From positions 707,716-771,715 of the forward strand of contig NZ_BCXJ01000002.1 in NCBI RefSeq assembly GCF_001598215.1: DNA of 64,000 bases. The letters are read 5' to 3'. A program made the position numbers and the translations under genes. The notes under the pieces were generated by a model that made no database searches, was not told where the DNA came from, and saw only the letters and a list, made by a program, of their open reading frames with translations. The stretch comes from Shouchella clausii. GTDB taxonomy: Bacteria; Bacillota; Bacilli; Bacillales; Bacillaceae_D. Each line of letters opens with the position of its first letter. Within the stretch, counting starts at the first letter, position 1. Shown here piece after piece: positions 17,237-25,440 of the stretch.

Positions 17237-18703
17237 TTAGAAATTCCATTTACGAGCGCTTACGCTCGCTTCCCCCTCTGAAAAAAAACGAATTCCCGTG
17301 CTTGCTTCATCTGGGAATATTCTTGCCGTAAACACTTCCTCTCCGTCATTAATGAAGACTTCTACCGAAGATTGATCAACAAAGATATGGAACTTCACGA
17401 ATTCTCCTTGAAAGGAGCATTTTCGTACCGTACCGTATTCCTCTGCAAATGGTTGGCCAGCACTCGTCCGATCTAAAACGATCATCTGCTTGGCTTTATC
17501 GTATTTAATTACCGTTTTCTCTGTTCCGTTCTCTCTAATGTTAATGCCTACTACTTGTGCGCTACCTGCATCGAACTCGCAAAGTAATTCATAGATAGCC
17601 CCTTTAAAATCTGGGAATGTCTGTGTTTCATTCACCAGCTTAAACGTTTTTTCGACTTTTTCTTTTCTTCGTTTTTTTAATTCGGGTACTGGTTTTTGTA
17701 GCAATTGATTCCCTTTTAGAATGAGCTCCCGTGGGATTGTTAAACAATGGGCCCAGCCATGTTTATCTGTTGGGTATTCGATCTCTGGGAGCCCCATCCA
17801 ACCGACACATAAGTTCCTTCCACTTGGATCTTTCATTACTTGAGGTGCATAGAAGTCAAAGCCACGATCCAGTTCCTGAAACTTGCCATGATGAAATTGT
17901 TTCTCTTCGAAATCAAGCGGCTCTCCTATCAAATAGCCAGCTTGATAAAGATTTTGATAATGATTTCCTTGTGGCTTTAAGCCTTGTGGGGAGAAGATCA
18001 ATATCCCCTTTCCATTCATCTCCAAATAACCTGGACATTCCCACATAAAACCAAATGAATCGAGTTTCGTTTCCAATTCACCGTGAAAATTCCATGACTG
18101 AAGGTCAATCGACTTATAAATGACCAAGCTTCCTGTTTTGTCTTCCCGTTGAGCACCGATTAACGCATAAAATTGGCCTTGTTTTTTGAACAGCATTGGA
18201 TCGCGAAAATGATCCGTATAGCCCTCTGGCACATGATCAATGACCGGCGCTGGAAATTTGCTGACCTTATACGTTTTATCCATCGTCGCCATACATTGAT
18301 AAGGATGTCGAACCCAATCGGCATCCCGTGTATTCCCTGTATAGAAAAGATAAAGCAACCCCTCATGCTCTAAAGCTGTCCCAGAAAAGGCGCCATGCGA
18401 ATCAAAATAAGCTGTAGGCTCTATCCCGATCCCAACATTCTCCCAATGAACAAGGTCGGTGGATTTTGTATGGTACCAATATTTAAGCCCATGAACAGGT
18501 CCTAGTGGAAACCACTGATAAAATAAATGGTATTCACCATTATAATAGGAGAAGCCATTTGGATCATTTAATAAACCTGTTTCTGGTTGAATATGAAAAG
18601 ACTGCCTCCAAGGACTGGCGGATACTTTCTCTTTTAGTAGCATGATCTCTTCTTTTGTTGCCTCTTCAATCTTTCGATAACGTCTTTCTCTCGTCCACTC
18701 CAT
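17237..18703 (-). CDS. scrB: Sucrose-6-phosphate hydrolase (GH32)
   Basis: 488 residues. It splits sucrose-6-phosphate, delivered by the PTS, into glucose-6-phosphate and fructose. The five-bladed propeller of GH32 is marked by the nucleophile block LLNDPNGFSYY (D47), the FSGT segment (GAFSGTALEHEG), the RDPMLFKK block with the transition-state aspartate, and WECPGY with the acid/base glutamate. A C-terminal beta-sandwich module follows from about residue 340. Length is normal for the family. It is 44 bases downstream of the sucrose EIIBC gene. Confidence 0.95.
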   Translation of the reverse strand: MEWTRERRYRKIEEATKEEIMLLKEKVSASPWRQSFHIQPETGLLNDPNGFSYYNGEYHLFYQWFPLGPVHGLKYWYHTKSTDLVHWENVGIGIEPTAYFDSHGAFSGTALEHEGLLYLFYTGNTRDADWVRHPYQCMATMDKTYKVSKFPAPVIDHVPEGYTDHFRDPMLFKKQGQFYALIGAQREDKTGSLVIYKSIDLQSWNFHGELETKLDSFGFMWECPGYLEMNGKGILIFSPQGLKPQGNHYQNLYQAGYLIGEPLDFEEKQFHHGKFQELDRGFDFYAPQVMKDPSGRNLCVGWMGLPEIEYPTDKHGWAHCLTIPRELILKGNQLLQKPVPELKKRRKEKVEKTFKLVNETQTFPDFKGAIYELLCEFDAGSAQVVGINIRENGTEKTVIKYDKAKQMIVLDRTSAGQPFAEEYGTVRKCSFQGEFVKFHIFVDQSSVEVFINDGEEVFTARIFPDEASTGIRFFSEGEASVSARKWNF

Positions 18704-18747
18704 TTAATCACCTTCCTCGAGTAAAGAGAGGAGCAGTTTCACACTCC

Positions 18748-20169
18748 CTATGCTTTGTCTTTATAACGCTTTGAAAGCAATACGGTTAAGCTAAATGTCA
18801 CGACAAACGCAATCACCATGCCGATCACATAATGGATTAATGAATCAGGGCGAATTGAAATAATCCCCGGCAATCCTGCAGCACCTAAAGCGACTGCTAA
18901 AACATTGTTCAATGTGATATAAGCGTTAGCAACTGCGGCTCCAACGAGTGCTGCAAAAAATGGATAGCGAAGTTTTAAATTAACCCCAAACATGGCAGGT
19001 TCAGTAATCCCGAGTAATGCTGAAATACCTGAAGCGGAAGCCACTCCTTTTAGCTTCTGACTTTTCGTTATAAATAGGACAGCAAGTGCGGCTGCTCCTT
19101 GGGCAATGTTTGCCATTGCTGCTGTTGGGAAGATAAATGACCCACCCGTTTTCGCCATATCTGCCAGCAGTTGTGTTTCAATCGCAATAAAGCTATGGTG
19201 CATTCCGGTAATGACAAAAGGTGCATATAAGAAACCTAGAATCGCCCCGCCGATAGGTCCGGCTGTTTCATATAGGAAAACAATGCCGTCTGTTAAGAAA
19301 TAACCAGCAGAACGAGTCAGTGGTCCAACGAATGTAAACGTTAAAATACCAGTTATAAATAGACTTAATAATGGCGTTAGCAAATTATCTAAAACAGTTG
19401 GGACGATCTTTCGCAAAAACTTCTCCAGTTGAGCCAAAATGTAGGAGGCAACTAATACTGGTAATACGGTACTTTGGTAGCCTACCATCTCAATGTTAAA
19501 GCCAAGGATATTCCAAACAGGCACAGTGCCTTCTAGCTTTGCTACAGCATAGTCATTCCCATTTAACAAATCGGGATGAACCATTAACATCCCTAAGGCA
19601 GCACCTAAAAACGAATTTCCTCCGAACCTTTTTGCGGCCGAAAATCCTATGAGAACGGGCAAATAAACGAATGGCGCATTGGCAAATGTATTAATGAGCG
19701 CTGCCAAATCGGCCATGTTTGGATATGCTTCGATCAACGACAAGTCATCAAAAAACAGTCCTGAGGCTGTTAAGACGTTATTAAGCCCCATTAACAAACC
19801 ACCAGCGACAATCGCCGGAATAATTGGGACAAAAATATCAGATAGCATCTTTACAAATCGTTGAAGCGGATTTAATTTTTGATTCGCTGCATCTTTCACA
19901 TCGACAGTGGACATTTCTTCCATATTTGTTAAAGCTGCAAGCTCCTGATAAATTTTATTTACGGTCCCACTCCCTAAGATAATTTGGTATTGACCACCTG
20001 TAGAAAATGTCCCTTTTACAATATCCATATCCTCAAGCTTTTTCTGATTAACATTGCTTTCATCATTCAAAACCAATCGTAGCCGTGTTGCACAGTGGGA
20101 AGCAGCAGCTACATTTTCCTTTCCACCTAACGCATCAAGAATCTCTTGAGCTTTTTGTCTGTCATTCAT
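18748..20169 (-). CDS. scrA: PTS sucrose-specific EIIBC component
   Basis: 473 residues. The N-terminal EIIB domain carries the phospho-cysteine in AASHCATRLRLVL (C26); the EIIC domain of about ten membrane segments begins near residue 95 (FVKMLSDIFVPIIPAIVAGG) and includes the substrate region around ITGMHHSFIAIETQL and LGITEPAMFGVNLKLRYPF. No EIIA domain is present, so phosphate must come from an EIIA encoded elsewhere. I start at 20169 because GAGGGG lies just before this ATG; the open frame continues ten codons further up without a better site. Confidence 0.93.
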   Translation of the reverse strand: MNDRQKAQEILDALGGKENVAAASHCATRLRLVLNDESNVNQKKLEDMDIVKGTFSTGGQYQIILGSGTVNKIYQELAALTNMEEMSTVDVKDAANQKLNPLQRFVKMLSDIFVPIIPAIVAGGLLMGLNNVLTASGLFFDDLSLIEAYPNMADLAALINTFANAPFVYLPVLIGFSAAKRFGGNSFLGAALGMLMVHPDLLNGNDYAVAKLEGTVPVWNILGFNIEMVGYQSTVLPVLVASYILAQLEKFLRKIVPTVLDNLLTPLLSLFITGILTFTFVGPLTRSAGYFLTDGIVFLYETAGPIGGAILGFLYAPFVITGMHHSFIAIETQLLADMAKTGGSFIFPTAAMANIAQGAAALAVLFITKSQKLKGVASASGISALLGITEPAMFGVNLKLRYPFFAALVGAAVANAYITLNNVLAVALGAAGLPGIISIRPDSLIHYVIGMVIAFVVTFSLTVLLSKRYKDKA

Positions 20170-20206
20170 GATTTCCCCTCGTTTCAGATTTGAATTCAAT
20201 CAATTT

Positions 20207-20224
20207 AATGTAAAGCTTTACATT
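20207..20224. promoter_or_regulatory. ScrR operator 1
   Basis: AATGTAAAGCTTTACATT is a perfect 18-bp palindrome 38 bases upstream of the scrA start. The core TGTAAAGCTTTACA is repeated at 20275-20288, as expected for a LacI-family repressor that binds two sites and may loop the DNA. Confidence 0.75.
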
Positions 20225-20240
20225 TTGGAGTAATAAATAA

Positions 20241-20249
20241 TGTAAAGCC
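20241..20249. promoter_or_regulatory. ScrR operator half-site
   Basis: TGTAAAGCC repeats one arm of the palindromes at a position between them. It could be a weak third contact, or part of the promoter. Confidence 0.4.
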
Positions 20250-20273
20250 TCACACAACAAAGTTAAAACATAT

Positions 20274-20289
20274 ATGTAAAGCTTTACAT
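20274..20289. promoter_or_regulatory. ScrR operator 2
   Basis: ATGTAAAGCTTTACAT, a perfect 16-bp palindrome identical in core to operator 1. The centres are 66 bp apart, about six helical turns, which favours repressor contact between the two sites. Confidence 0.75.
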
Positions 20290-20360
20290 TTAGTATATTA
20301 AAGGAAGCGATCCTGGACGTCAAGGTTTTCTTGTCTTACAGAAAACTTGATTCCACTATA

Positions 20361-20398
20361 CCAAAAAGGAGAAAAGCTCCTTTCTCGCTTTTCTCCTT
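20361..20398 (-). terminator. Rho-independent terminator of the amino-sugar-acid operon
   Basis: AAGGAGAAAAGC (20366-20377) and GCTTTTCTCCTT (20387-20398) form a perfect 12-bp stem with a 9-base loop. On the minus strand it is followed by TTTTTGG. It lies 10 bases beyond the stop of the HAD remnant and closes the ten-gene operon. Confidence 0.85.
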
Positions 20399-20407
20399 CA
20401 AGTGAGC

Positions 20408-21047
20408 TTATACCATCTCTTCTAACAGGGTAGGGCTTAACTGTTCCAATGAATCGATTGTGATATCTGCCAGCGATAAATCCATTGCAATAGACCGATG
20501 CTTTCCCCCACCTTTTTTCATGCCTGCTCGGGTTGCTGCTAGTAAGCCATTCGATGAGTCTTCAATGACAATGCATGGTTCCGGAGCTTGGCCGAGCCAT
20601 TTCGCCGTCTGCAGGAAAATCTCTGGATCCGGCTTGCTATCCGCAAATTCTTCTCCGCTCACAACCACATCGAATAGATGCGCCAATCCACAATCTGTTA
20701 CTATTCGGTTGATTCTCTCTCTGTCAGACGAAGATGCCAATGCTATACGGACTCCATTGCTTTTAAGGCTTTCAATTAAAGCCGGACTGCGGGAAATTGA
20801 ATGTCCTTAAAGCAACATTCTTTTCCTTGAAAGTATTCGTACTGATATTGGGTTAGTTCTTCTACCGTTTGGGAAAGCACACTATGCTCCTTAATCAATT
20901 GCCATTTCCGTTTTGTGCAGCCACCAATCAATTGCAATCTGATTTCCTCGGGAACAGAAATCTTTAATTGCCGATATAAACAGGCTCACTGTCTACAATC
21001 ACACCGTCCATATCAAAAATGACTGCATATGCGCCTTTCTTTTTCAT
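20408..21047 (-). pseudogene. HAD family phosphatase (beta-phosphoglucomutase-like), frameshifted
   Basis: The reading starts well at ATG 21047 with the HAD catalytic motif AVIFDMDGVIVDSEPVYI, but a frame change and probable small deletion follow, then LKISVPEEIRLQLIGG continues in a second frame, and a second frameshift near 20770 leads to SPALIESLKSNGVRIALASS and the intact C-terminal half (KPDPEIFLQTAKWLG, VIEDSSNGLLAATRAGM). All motifs I-IV are thus present but on three frames, so no active enzyme is made unless the frameshifts are sequencing errors. The start is 4 bases after the aldolase stop with AAAAGG between, so it was the last gene of the operon. A phosphatase or mutase role on a pathway intermediate is likely. 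Confidence 0.8.
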
Positions 21048-21051
21048 CCTT

Positions 21052-21768
21052 TTACTTCCATTCCAAGCTGATTAACTGCTTGATTTTCTCCACTTCTGTT
21101 TTGCCAGTCTTTTGGTCAATCAGTGATGTATACAAATGAGGAATCACCGTTTTTGCCCCGTTGTCGAGACAGACTTGGACGATGCGCTCGACATTGTCCA
21201 AGTCGATTCCTCCTGTCGGCTCAAAGATCGTTAAACCGGCATTGACAGCTGCTTTGACCATTGCTGCGACTTCATCAAGACGTTTTTCTCCATCGATCGG
21301 ATAAAACTTGACGGAATCTACACCAATTTCAGCAAGCATGGCCGCAGCCAGTTCACAGGAAACTTTTTCTTTGAAATTAGCACTGTGAGGCCCAGTGGAA
21401 ATATAGACCTGACCAGCTGTCCCAGTTGGTTCGATCAGTGCATTGACGAGTGTCGTTGACGCCTTTAGCTCGCTCATTCGCCCACGTGTATAGCCAGCTG
21501 CTGGAAAGACTTGATTGATATGGTTTGGCACCGTCTTGGCGGAAACATCAGCAACGATTTTCCACATCGCAGGGTCGCCAGCACCTAGCCCTACTGAAAC
21601 AGGAATATCGTTGTTTTTATACAATTCCACCTGTTCAATGGCTTCTTTGGCCGATGGAAAATGTTTGACCATTACGCCTATGAGCACACGGTCTCCAGCA
21701 ACTTGCACTAACTCTTTTGCGTTTTCTACATCTTTGGCCAATACGTTGAAAATGACTTTTTGGTTCAT
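21052..21768 (-). CDS. KDGP aldolase family protein (DgaF-like)
   Basis: 238 residues. It fits the 2-dehydro-3-deoxy-phosphogluconate aldolase family of the EF_0839 type: VGLGAGDPAMWKIVADVSAK near 58-77, a Lys in GVDSVKFYPIDGEKRLDEV as the candidate Schiff-base residue, and FEPTGGIDLDNVERIVQ as phosphate loop. It should cut KDGP into pyruvate and glyceraldehyde-3-phosphate, after the ammonia lyase has made KDGP. The start overlaps the lyase stop by four bases. In Salmonella the same pair (DgaE/DgaF) breaks down D-glucosaminate-6-phosphate. Confidence 0.85.
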   Translation of the reverse strand: MNQKVIFNVLAKDVENAKELVQVAGDRVLIGVMVKHFPSAKEAIEQVELYKNNDIPVSVGLGAGDPAMWKIVADVSAKTVPNHINQVFPAAGYTRGRMSELKASTTLVNALIEPTGTAGQVYISTGPHSANFKEKVSCELAAAMLAEIGVDSVKFYPIDGEKRLDEVAAMVKAAVNAGLTIFEPTGGIDLDNVERIVQVCLDNGAKTVIPHLYTSLIDQKTGKTEVEKIKQLISLEWK

Positions 21769-22889
21769 GAGGACTGCCCCTCTTTCACTATCCGTTTGAT
21801 TTCACTTGCAATGATGTCTTCTTGTCCTTTCAGTAAAGGACGGGGGTCAACTGATAAAATCCCAACATTTACATAATGATGGCGTAAAAAGATGGCTGGG
21901 TTACCTGATTCAAGACGGTGGAGAAGCTCTGCCGCTGTCATGCCTGCTTTGCTAGGATCGACTTGAATTTGCGCACGATAAATCGCTCTTCCGGCCTCGT
22001 CTTGTTTGATCGAACAATGTAATCCTTTCACATCCGCCAAAGCATCGGCCAGCTTTGTCATACGTTCAATTTGTTCATCGCCATTGTCTTCCTTAAGCGG
22101 ATATTGTTTCAAAGCGGCGATAAGTCCGGCAACTCCTTCTTTCCCAACTTTCATTGGCCGGCCAACCCCTTTGTATTGCATGCGGCACGCTTCCATCCAT
22201 TTCTTTTTCCCGCAAATCAAACCAGAAGTGGGACCTTCCAATGCTTTTCCCCCACTGTAAATAACGATATCTGCTCCCATTCGGATATATGTTTGAAAAT
22301 CTTCTTCTGCCGCTGCATCAACAATGAATGGTAAATGGTGTTCCTTAGCAATCCTCATCATTGTTTCAAGGGACTGCATGCCTTTTTGAACAGCATGATG
22401 GGATTTTATATAGAGAAGTGCGGCTGTTTTCTCTGTAATCGCCTGTTCGATATGATCCGCTTCGACCTTATTCGCATTGCCAACCTCGACAGGTTTCCCG
22501 CCACCCATTCGCACCATTTGGGCAATGCTGGCACCAAAATGAACTTGCTGGCCTTTTTGAATAATCACTTCATTCCTGAGCCCTTCGGAGTCCGGCATTC
22601 TTTCGATTAATGAAAGATTTTTTCCGGTTATCACCGAAGCTGTGGCGATGGCAATTCCTGCTGCTGCGCCGCATGTAGGGCAGCCGTCTTCCGCTCCTGT
22701 GTATTCAGCGATCACACTGCCGGCGAATTCCATCATTTCATCGATATCGACATAATCTTGCGCGGCACGCTTTAGCGCATCTGCGACTTTATCACTGACT
22801 GCAGACGCACCTAGAGCCGTCATTTTCCCACTGGCGTTAATGACTTTACGAAGACCCAACTGTGTAAAAAAACTCATTCGCTCACTCAT
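21765..22889 (-). CDS. DgaE family PLP-dependent ammonia lyase
   Basis: 374 residues, aminotransferase fold type I of the SelA-like branch. The PLP lysine is K215 in YSGGKALEGPTSGLICGKKK, and FIVDAAAEED (188-197) gives the aspartate that touches the pyridine nitrogen. Known DgaE enzymes remove ammonia from D-glucosaminate-6-phosphate to give KDGP. The aldolase next door takes that product. The start is preceded by a GGATGAG region and follows the DUF4310 gene by one base, so translation is coupled. The real substrate depends on the transporter, which is unknown. Confidence 0.87.
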   Translation of the reverse strand: MSERMSFFTQLGLRKVINASGKMTALGASAVSDKVADALKRAAQDYVDIDEMMEFAGSVIAEYTGAEDGCPTCGAAAGIAIATASVITGKNLSLIERMPDSEGLRNEVIIQKGQQVHFGASIAQMVRMGGGKPVEVGNANKVEADHIEQAITEKTAALLYIKSHHAVQKGMQSLETMMRIAKEHHLPFIVDAAAEEDFQTYIRMGADIVIYSGGKALEGPTSGLICGKKKWMEACRMQYKGVGRPMKVGKEGVAGLIAALKQYPLKEDNGDEQIERMTKLADALADVKGLHCSIKQDEAGRAIYRAQIQVDPSKAGMTAAELLHRLESGNPAIFLRHHYVNVGILSVDPRPLLKGQEDIIASEIKRIVKEGQSS

Positions 22890-22890
22890 C

Positions 22891-23565
22891 CTATTCTAAA
22901 GAGATTGGAAATATTGCGCCAAAAATCATGGCGCCTAAAATCGCTCCGCCTGCTACTGGCTTTTTCCATATATAGAAAATCGCCGCACCAATGGTTGAAC
23001 CAATTCCAATGGGGATCGAGGCACTTGCTGCAGAAAGGACAATTAACGGTCCGAGAAAGCGGCCCGATGTATTTCCTGCGCCCATCATAATATCAGCACC
23101 AAACGTGGAGTTGGATTGACCGACTGTTAATTTGCGTATCGCTAAAATGGCATAGCCAACGAGTGCCCCTAACAAAGCGCCTGTTAGCAAGGAAAGGATA
23201 AAATTTTCAATCGGGGCTGTGATACCCGACGCTAGCAGGATCGCCGGCACGCCTATGCCAAGACCTGTTTGCAGGGATCCGCCAATATCTAATATCCCTA
23301 CGAGCGCACCTTCCAACACGCGGGCGAATAAAAAGCTCGCTCCAAAAGCGGCTGCTGCCCCGTAGCCTGCTCCTTGAATCCCGGCTTCCAACATAGCGAC
23401 AATTGCTACATCATTAAAAGCGCCAATTTTATACACATAGTACATATGCGTTCCGGCAAAAATGCCTGACGAAAGAAGGGCGACAAAAATGGGAAAGGAC
23501 CAGTCCGCATACCAAAACGTTTTATACATATCTTTTTCAGCGAGAGACTCTGATTGCGTTGTCAC
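22891..23565 (-). CDS. DUF4310 family membrane protein, putative transporter subunit
   Basis: 224 residues with about five to six hydrophobic segments rich in Gly and Ala (GYGAAAAFGASFLFARVLEG, LASGITAPIENFILSLLTGA, IPIGIGSTIGAAIFYIWKKP). The N-terminal 15 residues are polar and probably cytoplasmic. It belongs to the EF_0833-like family, which always occurs beside DUF4311, DUF4312 and SFCGS proteins. The start is GTG at 23565, seven bases after GAGGTG, and overlaps the region of the DUF4311 stop. Taken with DUF4311 it is the best candidate for the membrane channel of this operon; no biochemical role is known to me. Confidence 0.8.
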   Translation of the reverse strand: MTTQSESLAEKDMYKTFWYADWSFPIFVALLSSGIFAGTHMYYVYKIGAFNDVAIVAMLEAGIQGAGYGAAAAFGASFLFARVLEGALVGILDIGGSLQTGLGIGVPAILLASGITAPIENFILSLLTGALLGALVGYAILAIRKLTVGQSNSTFGADIMMGAGNTSGRFLGPLIVLSAASASIPIGIGSTIGAAIFYIWKKPVAGGAILGAMIFGAIFPISLE

Positions 23566-23566
23566 C

Positions 23567-24352
23567 TTACTTCACCTCTAATCCTAACAGTTTATGAAAG
23601 TCTAAAAGCCATTCTGGTGGAGCCATGTTCATGCTCTCCAATAACTGAATATCGAAGCCACGGAAAAATGCGCTTAAAATAAAGAGAACGATAACAGAAA
23701 TAAGCAATGTCTTCGTTACTTTCGTCCAACCGCTATCGTCGACTCCCTTGCCGATTAATATTCCAAGCACCACACCTGGAACAGCATTCCCCATAATCAA
23801 ATGGGCAGCACCACCGAAAATCGTGCCCCAGAAACCAGAGCGCTTGCCAGCGTCTAATGCGGCCAACCAGAAAATGACGGGCATAATCGGATCGATTAAC
23901 AAATTTGCTGCCGGCACAAGGACGTGGACGGCAATCGCTTGCAATGATTCCGGAATCGCAGAAGCTGTCAAGTTCAAAAAGGCAACGACGATAATCCCAA
24001 TAATGCCGCCTGAAATCGCCATTTTTTTCGGATTATGTAGCGTATCTTCTGGGCGCTTGCCTTTGCGCATTAATACCGCTGCCGCCCAGTTAGGAATGAT
24101 GCGGTGGTCCACATCTTGTGTGAAGGCACCTGCCCCGACAGAGGACGCCCACGCATTAAAGAAGAAGCCTAATCCGAATGAAAAGTGGGATGCCGCATCT
24201 CCCGCACAGGCATTTAGCTCCCCAAGTGTCCGGAATGCCCCCATTCCTTGTGCTTTTGGTGCATGGAACATCCGGGCAGCCCCAGCACCGACACCGACAC
24301 CGACAAAAGCACCAATAATGATTGATTTTATTGCTACCTCTATCATCTCCAT
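23567..24352 (-). CDS. DUF4311 family membrane protein, putative transporter subunit
   Basis: 261 residues with several Gly/Ala-rich hydrophobic segments (AFVGVGVGAGAARMFHAPKA at 15-34, GGIIGIIVVAFLNLTASAIP, LVPAANLLIDPIMPVIFWLA, FGGAAHLIMGNAVPGVVLGI). Conserved charged or polar stretches such as NACAGDAASHFSFGLG and TQDVDHRIIPNWAAAVLMRK lie between them and may form a substrate path. It is the EF_0832-type partner of DUF4310. Together they look like a two-component integral membrane transporter with no resemblance to the mannose-type EIIC/EIID pair at the sequence level that I can see. Confidence 0.8.
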   Translation of the reverse strand: MEMIEVAIKSIIIGAFVGVGVGAGAARMFHAPKAQGMGAFRTLGELNACAGDAASHFSFGLGFFFNAWASSVGAGAFTQDVDHRIIPNWAAAVLMRKGKRPEDTLHNPKKMAISGGIIGIIVVAFLNLTASAIPESLQAIAVHVLVPAANLLIDPIMPVIFWLAALDAGKRSGFWGTIFGGAAHLIMGNAVPGVVLGILIGKGVDDSGWTKVTKTLLISVIVLFILSAFFRGFDIQLLESMNMAPPEWLLDFHKLLGLEVK

Positions 24353-24366
24353 ATGTTTCTCCTCCG

Positions 24367-24720
24367 CTATTTATCCGCTACTTGCCCATTGCGGAAAATA
24401 TGATTTACAATCCCATCAGGCGACTCGATTTTTTTAAAAGGAATCTCCTCTACTTTCAGCAGTGTAATCTTTACATCCACTTCTATCTTGACCGTATACT
24501 CGCTTCTTTTTCTCGGGAAGAAAAAGAGCAAAAAGCGCTCCGTGTACGTATGCTCAATTGCTTCATTAACATGGATGCTTACAGGTTCAATACGGATAAT
24601 CATCGCTTTATACTCATCCATCACTTTTCTCTGGATTTTCCCGAGCGCGGTGTTAATGGCAAGCTCCTTTGACTTTCCTTTGCCACTTACTATCACTGTG
24701 TGCTGGACCATCTTCTCCAT
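24367..24720 (-). CDS. DUF4312 family protein
   Basis: 117 residues, soluble, EF_0831-like. It starts VQHTVIVSGKGKSKELAINT and ends MKVEEI-type beta strands with GIVNHIFRNGQVADK. The pattern of alternating strands and one helix, with VKIEVDVKITLLKVEEIPFK in the centre, suggests a small alpha/beta sandwich. No catalytic residue is evident. It lies 14 bases before the DUF4311 gene and always travels with this transporter, so a cytoplasmic accessory subunit is likely. Confidence 0.8.
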   Translation of the reverse strand: MEKMVQHTVIVSGKGKSKELAINTALGKIQRKVMDEYKAMIIRIEPVSIHVNEAIEHTYTERFLLFFFPRKRSEYTVKIEVDVKITLLKVEEIPFKKIESPDGIVNHIFRNGQVADK

Positions 24721-24725
24721 CAGAT

Positions 24726-25088
24726 TTACCCTTGCACTTTCTTTAAATAGGCTTCCGTAATTCTCTTGCCAAGCTCTTCTGTATCCATAAAACCAAAACC
24801 GAGTACTTTTTTTCCTTCATTAATGGCTGTGATGCCTTCATCAACAGAACGCATGCCATAATGTGCTGGGTAGCCATATTTTGTTTGCGCAGTGATGGCA
24901 CCTGCTCCACCGCTTCCACAGAATGAAATACCGATATCAGCATGCTCTGTATGCATCACATCACCAAGGCGCATGTCCGCACCAACGCCGGATATGACAA
25001 TCGCCTTCCCACCAGCAGCTTCAACGCCTTTTGCTACATGATGCCCTTTGCCTAAACGATCCCCAATAACAACCACAACTTGACTCAT
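24726..25088 (-). CDS. Glycine-rich SFCGS family protein
   Basis: 120 residues. It has the named signature SFCGSGGAGA (about 55-64) and begins SQVVVVIGDRLGKGHHVAKG, a Rossmann-like strand-loop-helix. The single Cys in a Gly/Ser-rich loop is reminiscent of the phospho-cysteine loop of PTS EIIB proteins, but the fold relation is only my guess. EF_0830-type members always accompany DUF4310-4312. Five bases separate it from the DUF4312 gene. Confidence 0.82.
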   Translation of the reverse strand: MSQVVVVIGDRLGKGHHVAKGVEAAGGKAIVISGVGADMRLGDVMHTEHADIGISFCGSGGAGAITAQTKYGYPAHYGMRSVDEGITAINEGKKVLGFGFMDTEELGKRITEAYLKKVQG

Positions 25089-25110
25089 TTTGACGTTCCC
25101 CCTCCAATTA

Positions 25111-25440
25111 TTAAGCCTTCATTTTAGCTGTTTCAAAATGGATAGAAAGCAAGTACTTCTCATCCTCATGCAAATCCGTCAATCTGTTGCACACTTTTTC
25201 TGCCATTTCGATTGATTGCTTAGATACTTCCTGAAATAGATGTTTATCGACAGGCTCGATTCGTTCCTTATGGGTGGAACGGTAGACCATCGCTGAAAGA
25301 TGGGACAATAACGATAGCTTCTGCGCGTCTGTCATCTGAATATGTTCTTGCCTGAATAGGTTTTCTGTAAATCGCATCACTTCCATGCATAATTCCGAGT
25401 TTTCGCTCTTACGGTATAATTCTTGCACTTTCCCTTCCAT
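25111..25440 (-). CDS. Small stand-alone PRD domain protein (EF_0829-like)
   Basis: 109 residues, nearly all one PTS-regulation-domain unit. The phosphorylatable histidine is probably in LLSHLSAMVYRS (H47), and the second in YLLSIHFETAK near the end. GAAGGAAA precedes the ATG at 25440, and the gene overlaps the 3' end of the amidohydrolase gene by 32 bases. With no DNA-binding part it may pass PTS signals to the large regulator or act on the transporter. It is a regular member of this gene family cluster. Confidence 0.8.
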   Translation of the reverse strand: MEGKVQELYRKSENSELCMEVMRFTENLFRQEHIQMTDAQKLSLLSHLSAMVYRSTHKERIEPVDKHLFQEVSKQSIEMAEKVCNRLTDLHEDEKYLLSIHFETAKMKA

